From an uncultured Thiotrichaceae bacterium (lineage in GTDB: Bacteria > Pseudomonadota > Gammaproteobacteria > Thiotrichales > Thiotrichaceae): a DNA stretch of 39,924 nt. Shown here in pieces: positions 8,946 to 17,800 of this stretch. Location: positions 25,855 through 65,778 of the forward strand of contig CACVAY010000140.1 in NCBI GenBank assembly GCA_902727985.1. The letters are read 5' to 3'. The notes beneath the pieces were generated by a model, which was given only the letters and a program-made list of their open reading frames with translations, had not been told where the DNA came from and did not search any database. Each line of letters starts with the position of its first letter. Position 1 is the stretch's first letter. A program made the translations under genes and the position numbers.

Positions 8946-11699
8946 CTAGCCAGTTTGTTGAAGCAATTCTTCAGCTTCACGCTTTTGATCATCATTACCT
9001 TCTACAACAACTTCTTCCAAGGTACAACGGGCACCTTCAACATCCCCCATATCCAGATAAGCACGCGCTAGATCAAGCTTCGTACCAATATGAGCCTCCT
9101 GCATTTCCTGATCATCATCTGACAAGTCAAGGAATGAAAGTGCATCGTCCAAGTCCTCGTCATCAGCACTATGACTCGTGTATGTACTATCAGCTGGAAG
9201 AATCTTGTCAATACCAGAAGCACCATCAATATCAAGGCTCACACCTTGAATATCTCCACTATGACTTTTGGTTTCTGAGCCAGCAACATCAAAGTTCAAG
9301 ATATTGTCTGCTTTAGTATCAATATCTTCTGTTAACTCATTTAAGCCGAAGTCAGTATCTTCCATACCAAAATCAAAATCGTCAGTATCGATTTCGTTTT
9401 CCAAGCCAGAGAGCTGCGCCGTGTCGTCAAGCGATACATCTTCATTCGAGAAGTCAATAAAGTCGCTATTCAGATCATCGTTAACATCCTCAAGAATCGA
9501 ATCATCAATATCCACACTATCAGATAGAAGATCATTACCCGGAGGTGTAAATAAAGCAGCTGCAGCAATGACATTCTGCTCAGCAAAAAGACCATTTTCT
9601 GGAGCTGCTTTCTTACCTAAAATAACAACCTTATCCCAAAGCGCTTGTTTTTTATCACCTTCAGCATTTAGAAAATCTTTTGCAGTCGACACAAATGCAT
9701 CACTATTATTAGCCGCCTCATAATTTTCCATGAGTTTAACCCGATACTCCAACTTCTCAGGTTTCTCGCTAATTGCTTTTTTAAGCTCTTCTTCTGCCTG
9801 CTCATGCAACCCATAAACAATATAAACATCAGCTTCTTGAAGAATCTCATCTTCATCATGAGATTCTTCAGAAAGTAATGCATCTAACTCATCTGAAGAA
9901 GTACCAATCGTCGCCACTTCTTCAGAAAGTGCGCTGCCGCCAGTATCTGAATGTTCAAATTCATCAGCTACTGCAGCATCAGTAAGATTATTGGTTGCAA
10001 AGTCTTCTTCCAACAAAGCATCATCATGAGTGCTATCAAACTCATCTTCAACGATAAAGTCAGTATCATCATTGCCTGATGATCTTCTCCTCATATAGAG
10101 CATAGCAAGTACTAAACTCAAAAGAGAACCTAGACCAACAGCAGCAACCACCGGTGATTTCAGCAAATCTAAGATACCACTTTCAAACTCCGCCTCTTTA
10201 GCAAAAGGATCATCAATGCGTGTTTCTGTATCTACGCCAGCATTGGCTGTTGCAATATTATTTCCTTCCTGAACTGGAGGTATAGCTTCTATATCATCAA
10301 CTTCAACTATTGGCTCATCATTGCGGATAACACGATCATTTTGTGGATTATCATTTGCGGCTTGCTGCACGAGATCATTTTCTGTTGCACCTGCTGTCAT
10401 TGCCGCATCAACTATCGAAACTGGTGCTGCTGGTTCTTCATCAGACGAACCTACACTGCCAAGCTTACCTTCCAATCTTGCTAAACGGTCATTTTTAAGT
10501 TGAATTAAGCGGTCTTTTTTACGAACGATCGCTTCAAGTTTGCTAACTCGCGACTCAAGCTCAGCATTTTCACTCTTACTACTTGCTAGTGCTTCTTGAG
10601 CTAGCGCCAGCTTATTCATTAATTCACTGCTATCACCAGAAGCACTTACCTTTGATGAATCCTTTGTATCTCCAGTACTACCTACAATCTTTAAATTAGC
10701 TTGTTGCTGTGAAACTACTTCTTTAGTACTCGGTACGCCAACAGGAGAGGCGGCAGCTACTGTTGTTGGTTTTTGAGACTGAGTACCTTTCGCCAAGCTT
10801 GTACGGTAATTTTTCCATTCAGTATAGTGCTGCTTGATTAGGCGTTTGGAGTCTTTTGTTGAAACAGCAGTTACTTGCGAATTAACAGGTTCAACAATCA
10901 ATGAACCAGCTTTGAGGTTATTGATATTTCCACCAAAAAAAGCCTGAGGATTTGCCCTAAATAGAGCCACCATCATTTGATCTGTACCAACATTACGATC
11001 ATTAAATTTAGCAGCAACCTTACGCATAGTATCGCCACGCTTTACACGATACTTCTTTTTCGAACCAAATGACCCAGAGGATTTTTTAGCCTCTTCTCGT
11101 GCAGCAATCGCAGCTTGCTGGGCAATAATATCTTGCGCAATTTTTTGTTGTGTATTGTTCCGTGCTGGATCTGCTACCTGAATTTGTGTTCTTGAATTTG
11201 GAGCAGGTTTTGCTTGAGGTGTGCGCTCAACAACACCTGATGCCGACTTAGGTTCAGCACGTACTGCAACAGCATTATCAGACCCCGTCTTCCCCGCCTG
11301 AAGAAGCACTGGTGGATCAAGTAAAACGGTATACTCCTTTAACAACTGCCCTTGAGGCCAAGACACCTCTAAAAGGAAATTAAGGAAGGGTTCGTTTAAA
11401 GCTTGATCAGAACTAACCATAATAACGGGCTTACCATTTTTCATGGTAGGGGTGAATTTCAGGTTATCAAGAATGGGGGGACGATCAATACCTACGCGAC
11501 TGAAAACATCGGGTGATGCCAAACGCACTTGTAACTTCACTGCTTCTTCAGCAGAGGTAGACAGCAAGTCAATCTGTGCTCTAAGGGGTTGGTTTAGCTG
11601 AGAATTAGAATGAATTTCACCTAGTCCTAAAGCACTCAAGGAAACTGGATATGAAAGTGCCATTGATATGGCAAAACCAAGCACAGTATGTTTTTTCAC
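8946..11699 (-). CDS. fimV: FimV/HubP-type polar hub protein
   Basis: The start is taken as GTG at 11699 (917 residues) because the purine-rich AAGGGGA lies directly upstream; an ATG six codons earlier would overlap it. Order of parts: signal peptide ending near A-L-G; the FimV N-terminal signature L-G-L-G-E-I-x-x-x-S-x-L-N-Q-P-L-x-A-x-I; a LysM-like peptidoglycan-binding module (Y-R-V-K-R-G-D-T, about residues 215-275); a coiled coil near 360-410; one transmembrane helix near 510-535 followed by R-R-R; a long acidic Asp/Glu-rich cytoplasmic stretch; TPR-like repeats; and the FimV C-terminal domain (K-L-D-L-A-R-A-Y-L-D-M-G-D). FimV/HubP proteins recruit polar type IV pilus, flagellar and chromosome-origin partners. 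The neighbouring leu/asd block matches the conserved Pseudomonas order. Confidence 0.95.
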   Translation of the reverse strand: MKKHTVLGFAISMALSYPVSLSALGLGEIHSNSQLNQPLRAQIDLLSTSAEEAVKLQVRLASPDVFSRVGIDRPPILDNLKFTPTMKNGKPVIMVSSDQALNEPFLNFLLEVSWPQGQLLKEYTVLLDPPVLLQAGKTGSDNAVAVRAEPKSASGVVERTPQAKPAPNSRTQIQVADPARNNTQQKIAQDIIAQQAAIAAREEAKKSSGSFGSKKKYRVKRGDTMRKVAAKFNDRNVGTDQMMVALFRANPQAFFGGNINNLKAGSLIVEPVNSQVTAVSTKDSKRLIKQHYTEWKNYRTSLAKGTQSQKPTTVAAASPVGVPSTKEVVSQQQANLKIVGSTGDTKDSSKVSASGDSSELMNKLALAQEALASSKSENAELESRVSKLEAIVRKKDRLIQLKNDRLARLEGKLGSVGSSDEEPAAPVSIVDAAMTAGATENDLVQQAANDNPQNDRVIRNDEPIVEVDDIEAIPPVQEGNNIATANAGVDTETRIDDPFAKEAEFESGILDLLKSPVVAAVGLGSLLSLVLAMLYMRRRSSGNDDTDFIVEDEFDSTHDDALLEEDFATNNLTDAAVADEFEHSDTGGSALSEEVATIGTSSDELDALLSEESHDEDEILQEADVYIVYGLHEQAEEELKKAISEKPEKLEYRVKLMENYEAANNSDAFVSTAKDFLNAEGDKKQALWDKVVILGKKAAPENGLFAEQNVIAAAALFTPPGNDLLSDSVDIDDSILEDVNDDLNSDFIDFSNEDVSLDDTAQLSGLENEIDTDDFDFGMEDTDFGLNELTEDIDTKADNILNFDVAGSETKSHSGDIQGVSLDIDGASGIDKILPADSTYTSHSADDEDLDDALSFLDLSDDDQEMQEAHIGTKLDLARAYLDMGDVEGARCTLEEVVVEGNDDQKREAEELLQQTG

Positions 11700-12063
11700 A
11701 GAAATTCCCCTTTCCATATAGCTGTTTAACTTTATCTTTAAGTCTCTATTTTAGTTCAAAATGACATAAAAGATAATATTTGGAATTGTTATTATTTAAG
11801 TTAATTTATCTAAACTATATATTATAAGCTATTGATTAGCAAAGTGCATAGCTTGAAAAACGAGCATCGCAGAATCAACAAAACCCTACTCTGGGGCATT
11901 AAATCAAGAAATCCATTAACATGCACTGAATCACTAACTTATAATCATCAATTAGAATTTTTCTACTTATTATGCATTAGACACAACGTAATTTTTTGTT
12001 TATTCAGGTGCATTTATAACGGCAAACTGCAGCCTGTAAATCACTGTGCAGTTTGCCATTCCA
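11700..12063. other. Intergenic region fimV-asd
   Basis: This AT-rich stretch separates asd and fimV, both on the minus strand. It holds the hairpin at 12018-12060 next to the asd stop, and the fimV upstream region. A weak promoter-like pair on the minus strand (TTATCT, 17 bases, TAAAAT) lies about 50 bases before fimV. A plus-strand 83-codon open frame at 11832-12083 lacks any ribosome binding site, runs into asd and looks random. Confidence 0.5.
12018..12060 (-). terminator. Strong hairpin downstream of asd
   Basis: The 11-bp perfect stem GGCAAACTGCA / TGCAGTTTGCC (12021-12031 with 12047-12057, 15-base loop) extends by two A-T pairs past a mismatch. It begins four bases after the asd stop. 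The U-tract on the minus strand is poor, so it may end the leu-asd transcript only partly or protect its 3' end. Confidence 0.55.
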
Positions 12064-13089
12064 TCAATTTAAATAGTCTTTAATCAACCTTTCCGCTATT
12101 TGAATACTATTCAAAGCAGCGCCTTTTCTTACATTATCAGCAACAACCCAAAGGTTTAAACCTGATTCATGCGAGATATCTTCACGAATACGACCCACAT
12201 ATACCGGATCAGTATTAGCTCCTTCAGTAACAGCAGTGGGATAGCCACCGTCATTACGTTCATCGAGCACAACAATACCATCTTGAGCAGAAAGAATTTC
12301 TTTCGCCTGCTCAGCGGTCATTTTATCCCGAGTTTCGACATGAATAGCCTCAGAATGACCATAAAAAACAGGTACACGCACCGCTGTTGGATTTACTTGA
12401 ATATCATCATCCTCCATGATTTTCTTCGTTTCCCAAACCATCTTCATTTCTTCTTTGGTATAACCATTATCCATAAACACATCAATCTGTGGCAACACAT
12501 TGAACGCTATTTGTTTAGGGTACGTTTTTGGATCATCAATTGCACCACCATTGAGTAGCTTAGCCGTTTGGCCCGCGAGTTCTTCAATCGCAGGTTTACC
12601 CGTTCCAGAAACAGCTTGATAGGTAGCAACATTTAAACGCGTAATTTTTGCAACGTCATGAATCGGCTTTAGAGCAACTAACATCTGAATCGTTGAGCAG
12701 TTTGGGTTAGCGATAATCCCGCGTTTTGTATAATTCGCAATCGCATGCGGATTAACTTCTGGAACCACAAGAGGAATATCATCATCATAACGGAACTGGG
12801 AAGTGTTATCGATCACTACACAGCCAGCCTCAGCTGCTTTAGGGGCATATTCTGCCGAAATACTTGCTCCAGGCGAAAACAAACCAATTTGCACCTTAGA
12901 AAAATCAAACTCTGCAAGATTCTCGACACGTAACGTCTTATTACCGAAGGTTATGGGCTTACCCACTGAACGCTCACTAGCAAGCGCATAAACCTTACCG
13001 ACAGGGAAATTACGTTCTGCCAATATTGACAGCATGGTTTCACCAACCGCGCCTGTTGCTCCAACAACAGCCACATCATAAGTTTTCAT
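12064..13089 (-). CDS. asd: Aspartate-semialdehyde dehydrogenase
   Basis: The 341-residue enzyme reduces aspartyl phosphate to aspartate semialdehyde with NADPH, the branch point to lysine/diaminopimelate, threonine and methionine. Visible features are the N-terminal dinucleotide loop V-V-G-A-T-G-A-V-G (8-16), the catalytic cysteine in N-P-N-C-S-T-I-Q (Cys131), a substrate-binding segment around residue 240 with V-P-V-F-Y-G-H, and the closing motif W-V-V-A-D-N-V-R-K-G-A-A. The start at ATG 13089 has AGAGGATAAG just upstream and is only six bases from the leuB stop, so it is the last gene of a leuCDB-asd operon. The length and motif set fit the shorter asd form found after leuB in Pseudomonas and relatives (E. 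coli-type Asd is about 367). Confidence 0.96.
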   Translation of the reverse strand: MKTYDVAVVGATGAVGETMLSILAERNFPVGKVYALASERSVGKPITFGNKTLRVENLAEFDFSKVQIGLFSPGASISAEYAPKAAEAGCVVIDNTSQFRYDDDIPLVVPEVNPHAIANYTKRGIIANPNCSTIQMLVALKPIHDVAKITRLNVATYQAVSGTGKPAIEELAGQTAKLLNGGAIDDPKTYPKQIAFNVLPQIDVFMDNGYTKEEMKMVWETKKIMEDDDIQVNPTAVRVPVFYGHSEAIHVETRDKMTAEQAKEILSAQDGIVVLDERNDGGYPTAVTEGANTDPVYVGRIREDISHESGLNLWVVADNVRKGAALNSIQIAERLIKDYLN

Positions 13090-13095
13090 TTTTTC

Positions 13096-14175
13096 TTATC
13101 CTCTTAATTCTGCAACCACAGCATCACCCATCGCTGCAGTACCAACTTGCTGTGTTCCTTCCTGATAGATATCCGCTGTACGAATACCCTTTGCCAGAAC
13201 AGCCTTTACTGCATTCTCGATCTTGTCTGCCAACTCAATTTCGTTGAGTGTATAACGCAACATCATGCTAACTGACAAAATCGTTGCTAATGGGTTAGCA
13301 ATATCTTTGCCTGCGATATCAGGCGCAGAACCATGAATGGGTTCATACATACCTTTACCGGCGGCATCTAATGACGCAGATGGCAACATACCAATAGAAC
13401 CTGTAAGCATAGCTGCAGCATCTGACAAAATATCACCAAACATGTTTTTGGTGACCATGACATCAAACTGCTTTGGATCTTTAATAAGCTGCATTGCTGC
13501 ATTATCGACATACATATGCGACAGCTCAACTTCAGGGTAATCAGCGCCTACTTTAGTAACAATTTCACGCCACAGCTCAGAAACTTCAAGAACATTTGCT
13601 TTATCGACTGAACATAGACGTTTATCGCGCTTCATTGCAATGTCATAAGCTGAACGTGCGATACGCTCAATTTCTGATTCAGTATATTCAAGCGTATTAT
13701 AACCACGGCGCTCACCACTATCTAAGACCTCAATACCACGAGGTTGGCCAAAGTAAATACCCCCCGTTAATTCACGTACAATCATAAGATCAAGGTTAGC
13801 AACCACTTCGGGCTTTAACGTAGAGGCATCAGCCAATTCTGCATATAACAATGCAGGCCTTAAATTTGAGAATAATTTCAACTCAGAACGTATAGCTAAT
13901 AAACCACGCTCAGGCCGTAGCTCACGAGGAAGTTCTTCATATTGGTAACCACCAACGGCACCTAGTAAGATGGCATCTGCATCTTTGGCTAAAACTTGTG
14001 TACTTTCAGGGTATGGAGATCCTTCAGCATCATAGCCTGCACCACCTATGTATCCCTCTTCCATTTCCATGGATAAACCAAAATCAGCAACAAGGCAGTC
14101 AAGAACCTTTTTTGCTTCAGCAATAATTTCGATACCAATGCCATCGCCAGGCAATACAAGAATTTTATGTGTCAT
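13096..14175 (-). CDS. leuB: 3-isopropylmalate dehydrogenase
   Basis: The 359-residue protein carries the isopropylmalate/isocitrate dehydrogenase pattern: L-P-G-D-G-I-G near the N-terminus, the substrate arginines in P-E-R-G-L-L-A-I-R and [23 protein letters not shown], the Mg-binding family signature with [12 protein letters not shown], and [14 protein letters not shown]. It oxidises and decarboxylates 3-isopropylmalate with NAD+ in leucine synthesis. The length is typical. It is preceded by leuD with a 65-base gap and followed immediately by asd in the same direction. Confidence 0.97.
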   Translation of the reverse strand: MTHKILVLPGDGIGIEIIAEAKKVLDCLVADFGLSMEMEEGYIGGAGYDAEGSPYPESTQVLAKDADAILLGAVGGYQYEELPRELRPERGLLAIRSELKLFSNLRPALLYAELADASTLKPEVVANLDLMIVRELTGGIYFGQPRGIEVLDSGERRGYNTLEYTESEIERIARSAYDIAMKRDKRLCSVDKANVLEVSELWREIVTKVGADYPEVELSHMYVDNAAMQLIKDPKQFDVMVTKNMFGDILSDAAAMLTGSIGMLPSASLDAAGKGMYEPIHGSAPDIAGKDIANPLATILSVSMMLRYTLNEIELADKIENAVKAVLAKGIRTADIYQEGTQQVGTAAMGDAVVAELRG

Positions 14176-14240
14176 AGCGTCACTATATGTTTATTTTCAT
14201 CAGCTACTTAGAGCTGAATATTAATTAAATACCTAAGAAG

Positions 14241-14879
14241 TCAGAACAACCAAGGTGCTTCCGCTTTTCTCTTCTTTTCGTAAGCACGAATATCATCTGC
14301 ATGCTGTAGCGTTAAACCAATATCATCCAGGCCATTAAGCAAACAGTATTTTTTAAATTCATCGACATCAAAGTCATAAACCAAAGAAGAATCACCATTG
14401 ACCACAACTCTCTGACTGTCAAGATCAATGGTTAATTGCAACTCCTTACCAGCTGATAGCGCAAACAACTCATCAATCACATTTTCTTTTAAAACAATAG
14501 GTAACAAACCATTCTTAAAGCTATTGTTAAAGAAAATATCTGCAAAACTGGAGGCAATCACAGATCGAATTCCGTAATCAGTCAATGCCCATACCGCATG
14601 CTCGCGAGATGAACCACAACCAAAGTTTTCACGGGCAAGTAGAATGCTACCACCCGCATATTCGGGCTTGTTCAAAACAAAATCTGTATTCACAGTACGT
14701 TTACTATGATCCATATCGGGTTCGCCTGGCTCAAGATAACGCCAGTCATCAAATAGATTAGGGCCAAAACCAGTACGTTTGACAGATTTCAAATATTGCT
14801 TAGGGATTATGGCATCGGTATCGACATTCGGACGATCTAGTGGAATCACCAGACCGTTATGTTGAGTAAACTTTTCCAT
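14241..14879 (-). CDS. leuD: 3-isopropylmalate dehydratase small subunit
   Basis: The 212-residue product is the swivel-domain subunit of isopropylmalate isomerase and pairs with LeuC. It has the N-terminal [12 protein letters not shown] and the loop [13 protein letters not shown] that closes over the substrate. The start ATG 14879 lies two bases after the leuC stop and has an AGGGA ribosome binding site inside the end of leuC, implying coupled translation and balanced subunit amounts. Length and sequence are ordinary for gammaproteobacteria. Confidence 0.97.
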   Translation of the reverse strand: MEKFTQHNGLVIPLDRPNVDTDAIIPKQYLKSVKRTGFGPNLFDDWRYLEPGEPDMDHSKRTVNTDFVLNKPEYAGGSILLARENFGCGSSREHAVWALTDYGIRSVIASSFADIFFNNSFKNGLLPIVLKENVIDELFALSAGKELQLTIDLDSQRVVVNGDSSLVYDFDVDEFKKYCLLNGLDDIGLTLQHADDIRAYEKKRKAEAPWLF

Positions 14880-14881
14880 AA

Positions 14882-16282
14882 TTACATTTCCCTCACATCG
14901 ACGAAATGACCAGCGATTGCAGCACCGGCTGCCATAGCTGGGCTCACTAAATGCGTTCTGCCACCTTTCCCTTGACGCCCTTCAAAATTACGGTTTGAGG
15001 TTGAAGCACAGCGTTCACCCGGCTCAAGTCGATCAGCATTCATTGCCAAACACATCGAACACCCTGGTTCGCGCCATTCAAAACCAGCTTCAAGGAATAT
15101 TTTATCCAGACCTTCCTGCTCTGCTTGTTGCTTCACGAGACCAGACCCCGGAACAACCATTGCCAGTGTGATATTTGCAGCAACTTTCTTGCCTTCAGCT
15201 ATCTCAGCTGCAGCACGCAAGTCTTCGATGCGAGAGTTGGTACATGAACCAATAAATACCTTATCAACATTAATAGAGGTAATTGGCGCATCCGCAACAA
15301 TATCCATATACGCAAGCGCTGCCTCCATACCTGAACGTTTCACTGCTTCATTTTCTGTAGCGGGATTGGGAACACTATCTCCAACACCAACAACCATTTC
15401 AGGTGATGTACCCCAAGTCACTTGAGGCTCAATACTTGCACCATCAATATTCACAACTTGATCGAAGACCGCATCATCATCAGATTTGAGATCTTGCCAT
15501 GCCACAACAGCCTTATCCCAGTCATCCCCCTTAGGCGCGAAGGGACGATCTTTGACATACTCAATAGTTTTCTCATCGACAGCGACCATACCCGCACGAG
15601 CACCACCTTCGATTGCCATATTACACACTGTCATGCGGCCTTCTATTGATAGATCTCGAATACCCTGCCCGGCAAATTCGATAGCACAGCCCGTTCCGCC
15701 CGCCGTGCCAATCTCACCGATAATGCGTAAAACAATATCTTTCGCAGTGACACCTTTACCAACAGGGCCTTCTATGTTGACCAACATATTTTTCATTTTG
15801 TTCTGGATCAAACACTGGGTTGCCAGCACATGCTCGACTTCAGAGGTTCCGATACCATGCGCCAGCGCACCAAACGCGCCATGAGTAGATGTGTGAGAAT
15901 CGCCACACACAACTGTCATACCAGGTAGTGTTGCACCCTGCTCTGGGCCAATCACATGCACAATACCTTGACGAATATCATCCATCTTGAATTCGGTTAC
16001 ACCAAACTCATCACAGTTATTATCTAGCGTTTCTAGCTGAATTTTTGCAACGGGATCAGAGATCCCTTCGTTTCGACCAACCGTTGGAATATTATGATCT
16101 GGAACAGCTAGTATTGAATCAACACGCCAAGGTTTTCGATTCGCCAGGCGTAACCCCTCGAATGCTTGTGGCGAAGTAACTTCGTGAACGAGATGACGGT
16201 CGATATAAAGCAATCCTGTGCCGTCGTTTTCTTGCCTTACAAGGTGTGCGTCCCAAACCTTGTCGTAGAGAGTTCTAGCCAA
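14882..16282 (-). CDS. leuC: 3-isopropylmalate dehydratase large subunit
   Basis: The 466-residue aconitase-fold protein isomerises 2- to 3-isopropylmalate using a [4Fe-4S] cluster. The cluster cysteines lie in F-I-G-S-C-T-N-S-R and in [11 protein letters not shown], and the [14 protein letters not shown] motif is also present. The start is TTG at 16282, supported by AGGTG about eight bases upstream and by the family N-terminus A-R-T-L-Y-D-K-V-W. No in-frame ATG fits better. As first gene of leuC-leuD-leuB-asd it has a leader of roughly 100 bases after a candidate promoter, with possible alternative hairpins. Confidence 0.97.
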   Translation of the reverse strand: MARTLYDKVWDAHLVRQENDGTGLLYIDRHLVHEVTSPQAFEGLRLANRKPWRVDSILAVPDHNIPTVGRNEGISDPVAKIQLETLDNNCDEFGVTEFKMDDIRQGIVHVIGPEQGATLPGMTVVCGDSHTSTHGAFGALAHGIGTSEVEHVLATQCLIQNKMKNMLVNIEGPVGKGVTAKDIVLRIIGEIGTAGGTGCAIEFAGQGIRDLSIEGRMTVCNMAIEGGARAGMVAVDEKTIEYVKDRPFAPKGDDWDKAVVAWQDLKSDDDAVFDQVVNIDGASIEPQVTWGTSPEMVVGVGDSVPNPATENEAVKRSGMEAALAYMDIVADAPITSINVDKVFIGSCTNSRIEDLRAAAEIAEGKKVAANITLAMVVPGSGLVKQQAEQEGLDKIFLEAGFEWREPGCSMCLAMNADRLEPGERCASTSNRNFEGRQGKGGRTHLVSPAMAAGAAIAGHFVDVREM

Positions 16283-16386
16283 ACTGATACACCTACAATG
16301 AATTTAGAGAAAAACAACATAGTCTACGACACGGCCAAAGATTTCACAATCCTGGCCTTGGCAAAATCTCTGTGATCTGTAACGTA

Positions 16387-16415
16387 TTGATATTGGCATC
16401 ATCATCGGATGTAAA
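16387..16415 (-). promoter_or_regulatory. Candidate sigma-70 promoter for leuCDB-asd
   Basis: On the minus strand TTTACA (16415-16410, 5/6 match to the -35 consensus), a 17-base spacer and TATCAA (16392-16387, 4/6) would start a transcript near 16380, about 98 bases before leuC. This rests on a pattern match only. Confidence 0.35.
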
Positions 16416-16444
16416 TTTAATATTTGTAAATGTTAGAAAAACAA

Positions 16445-16473
16445 TTCCAATTGATTCCAAGTTTTTTTATACT
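16445..16473 (+). promoter_or_regulatory. Candidate sigma-70 promoter for the rfaH-like gene
   Basis: TTCCAA (3/6), a 17-base spacer and TATACT (5/6 match to the -10 consensus) would give a leader of about 110 bases before the start codon at 16590. Confidence 0.35.
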
Positions 16474-16589
16474 GAACGTAGAGTGTATACAAAAAAACAA
16501 GAATTAATTTTTTGTATTGTTAAAAATACGGGGCTTCACACATGATTTATCTACGAATCTAAAAGCTCCAATGAAATTAAGAGGGGCAA

Positions 16590-17102
16590 ATGGAAAATTC
16601 TAACGACAGAAACTGGTGGCTCATTAAAGCTAAACCTAATAAAGATGAAATCGCTCAAAGCAACCTGATAAGACAAGACTACGAGACTTACCGACCTCTT
16701 GCACGACGAATGAAAAAGAGAAGAGGTAACATGGTTGAAGTAGAAGAATCCTTATTCCCAAGTTACTTCTTTATACATCTTGATCAAACAACTGATAACT
16801 GGGGACCAATTAGAAGCACTCTTGGCGTAAACAGCATTGTCAAATTTGGCAACAAGCCAGCACAAGTTCAGACTTCTGTCATCGAAGCTCTAAAAAGACA
16901 AGAGGAAGAGTTTTCTAGTCGCACCATCAACCTTGATCGCTTTAAAAAAGGGGAGAAAGTCATCATAAACGATGGCCCTTTTCTTGGTTACGAAGGCATT
17001 TTCCAGAACTATGATGGTGAACAACGTGCGTTTCTGTTGATAGACCTACTTCAGAAAGAGACCAGAATGGCTATTAGTACGGCAAGTCTTTCTACAGCTT
17101 AA
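16590..17102 (+). CDS. RfaH-like (NusG paralogue) transcription antiterminator
   Basis: The 170-residue protein has the two-domain NusG/RfaH layout. An NGN domain (about residues 8-115, starting N-W-W-L-I-K-A-K-P and containing E-E-S-L-F-P-S-Y-F-F-I-H) binds the RNA polymerase clamp. A KOW domain (about 120-165, F-K-K-G-E-K-V-I-I-N-D-G-P-F-L-G-Y-E-G-I-F) follows. It is closer to RfaH than to NusG in length and in the sequence around L-F-P-S-Y. RfaH reduces pausing and Rho termination in long operons for surface polysaccharides, pili or toxins. The start ATG 16590 has AGGGG seven bases upstream. It stands alone, with no ops/JUMPstart-like element or long surface-glycan operon in the window, so its target is elsewhere or unknown. 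The gene symbol is withheld because specialised paralogues are common. Confidence 0.87.
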   Translation: MENSNDRNWWLIKAKPNKDEIAQSNLIRQDYETYRPLARRMKKRRGNMVEVEESLFPSYFFIHLDQTTDNWGPIRSTLGVNSIVKFGNKPAQVQTSVIEALKRQEEEFSSRTINLDRFKKGEKVIINDGPFLGYEGIFQNYDGEQRAFLLIDLLQKETRMAISTASLSTA

Positions 17103-17611
17103 GAGCTATCAACAGCCTAAAAACACTTAGACTCAGTCATTCCCGCTGATGCAAGAATCAGGTCGAGCGAAGCAAGTATTTTATGAGGAGCAAAAAACAC
17201 GGCTTAGAGTTCGCTCTTTGCCAGTGTTCTGCCACTTAAATACGCTGTCGATCAGTTACTTCCTGTTACCTGTTATTCATGATCCCGTATCCGGCCAGTC
17301 AGGCTGACTAGGTATTTCTCCCCATACACCAGTAGCTTTCCAGTACGCCTTGCTTTCCCACTCTGGGAGTTTCAATAATCAAAAAACTTGAAAGCCGCAA
17401 GACCGAGAAGAAAGAGTACACCGGGTCAACACCACCAGCAAATAGCTTTAGTTGGTATCTCCATTAGTATCATCAGGAAGAACCAACAGATATATCAATG
17501 CTTTGTTAGATATCAAGATACAGCATGGGACAGTGGGAGAAACTACAGGCACAAAAAAACCCGCTACAGTGCGGGATTTTAGGCGTTTATAGATTAACAT
17601 AAACTATGTTA
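17103..17611. other. Gene-poor region between rfaH-like gene and tRNA-Ser
   Basis: About 500 bases without a convincing gene. The short open frame at 17388-17582 has no ribosome binding site or recognisable motif. Small inverted repeats are present (for example AGTCA-GGC-TGACT near 17307 and TCCCA-CTC-TGGGA near 17358), and the tRNA terminator sits at the right end. It may be decayed sequence. Confidence 0.4.
17553..17580 (-). terminator. Rho-independent terminator of tRNA-Ser
   Basis: On the minus strand CCCGC, a six-base loop and GCGGG are followed directly by seven T (17559-17553). It lies about 35 bases downstream of the tRNA-Ser 3' end. Confidence 0.85.
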
Positions 17612-17701
17612 TGGCGGAGAGGCAGGGATTCGAACCCTGGGACGGTTTAACCCGTCGCCGGTTTTCAAAACCGGTACTTTCGGCCACTCAGTCACCTCTC
17701 C
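17612..17701 (-). tRNA. serT: tRNA-Ser (anticodon TGA)
   Basis: The 90-base minus-strand sequence folds as a class II tRNA. The acceptor GGAGAGG pairs with CCTCTCC, followed by discriminator G and an encoded CCA (17614-17612). The anticodon arm CCGGT / ACCGG encloses the loop TTTGAAA with anticodon TGA. A long variable arm is present (CGACGGGT...ACCGTC type), and the T arm contains GGTTCGAATCC. It reads UCA and, by wobble, other UCN serine codons. A terminator follows at 17553-17580. Confidence 0.97.
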
Positions 17702-17800
17702 AAGAAGAGGCGTAGAATAATGAAAACTGATTCAATATTCCAGCATTTTTTTCATAAATCACCAAAAAAATTATCGACAACAAAATAGAGACAGAAAGGG

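Larger units (their letters stand above)
16283..16589. other. Divergent control region leuC / rfaH-like gene
   Basis: This stretch holds no gene. It carries candidate promoters facing both ways (listed separately) and, on the minus strand, a leuC leader with overlapping inverted repeats. These are AGATTT with AAATCT, and GCCAA or GGCCA with TTTGGCC, roughly within 16330-16375. The repeats could form mutually exclusive hairpins. No short leucine-rich leader peptide is evident. Confidence 0.45.

Noticed and set aside
11832-12083. Plus-strand 83-codon open frame between fimV and asd
   Set aside because: No ribosome binding site, runs across the asd 3' hairpin into asd, and shows no recognisable protein features.
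7695-17102. ops/JUMPstart element that would link the RfaH-like protein to the KpsC-like gene
   Set aside because: No GGCGGTAGCGTG-like sequence was found before the KpsC-like gene.
17388-17582. Plus-strand 64-codon frame before tRNA-Ser
   Set aside because: It reads through the tRNA terminator hairpin and lacks a start site signal or any motif.
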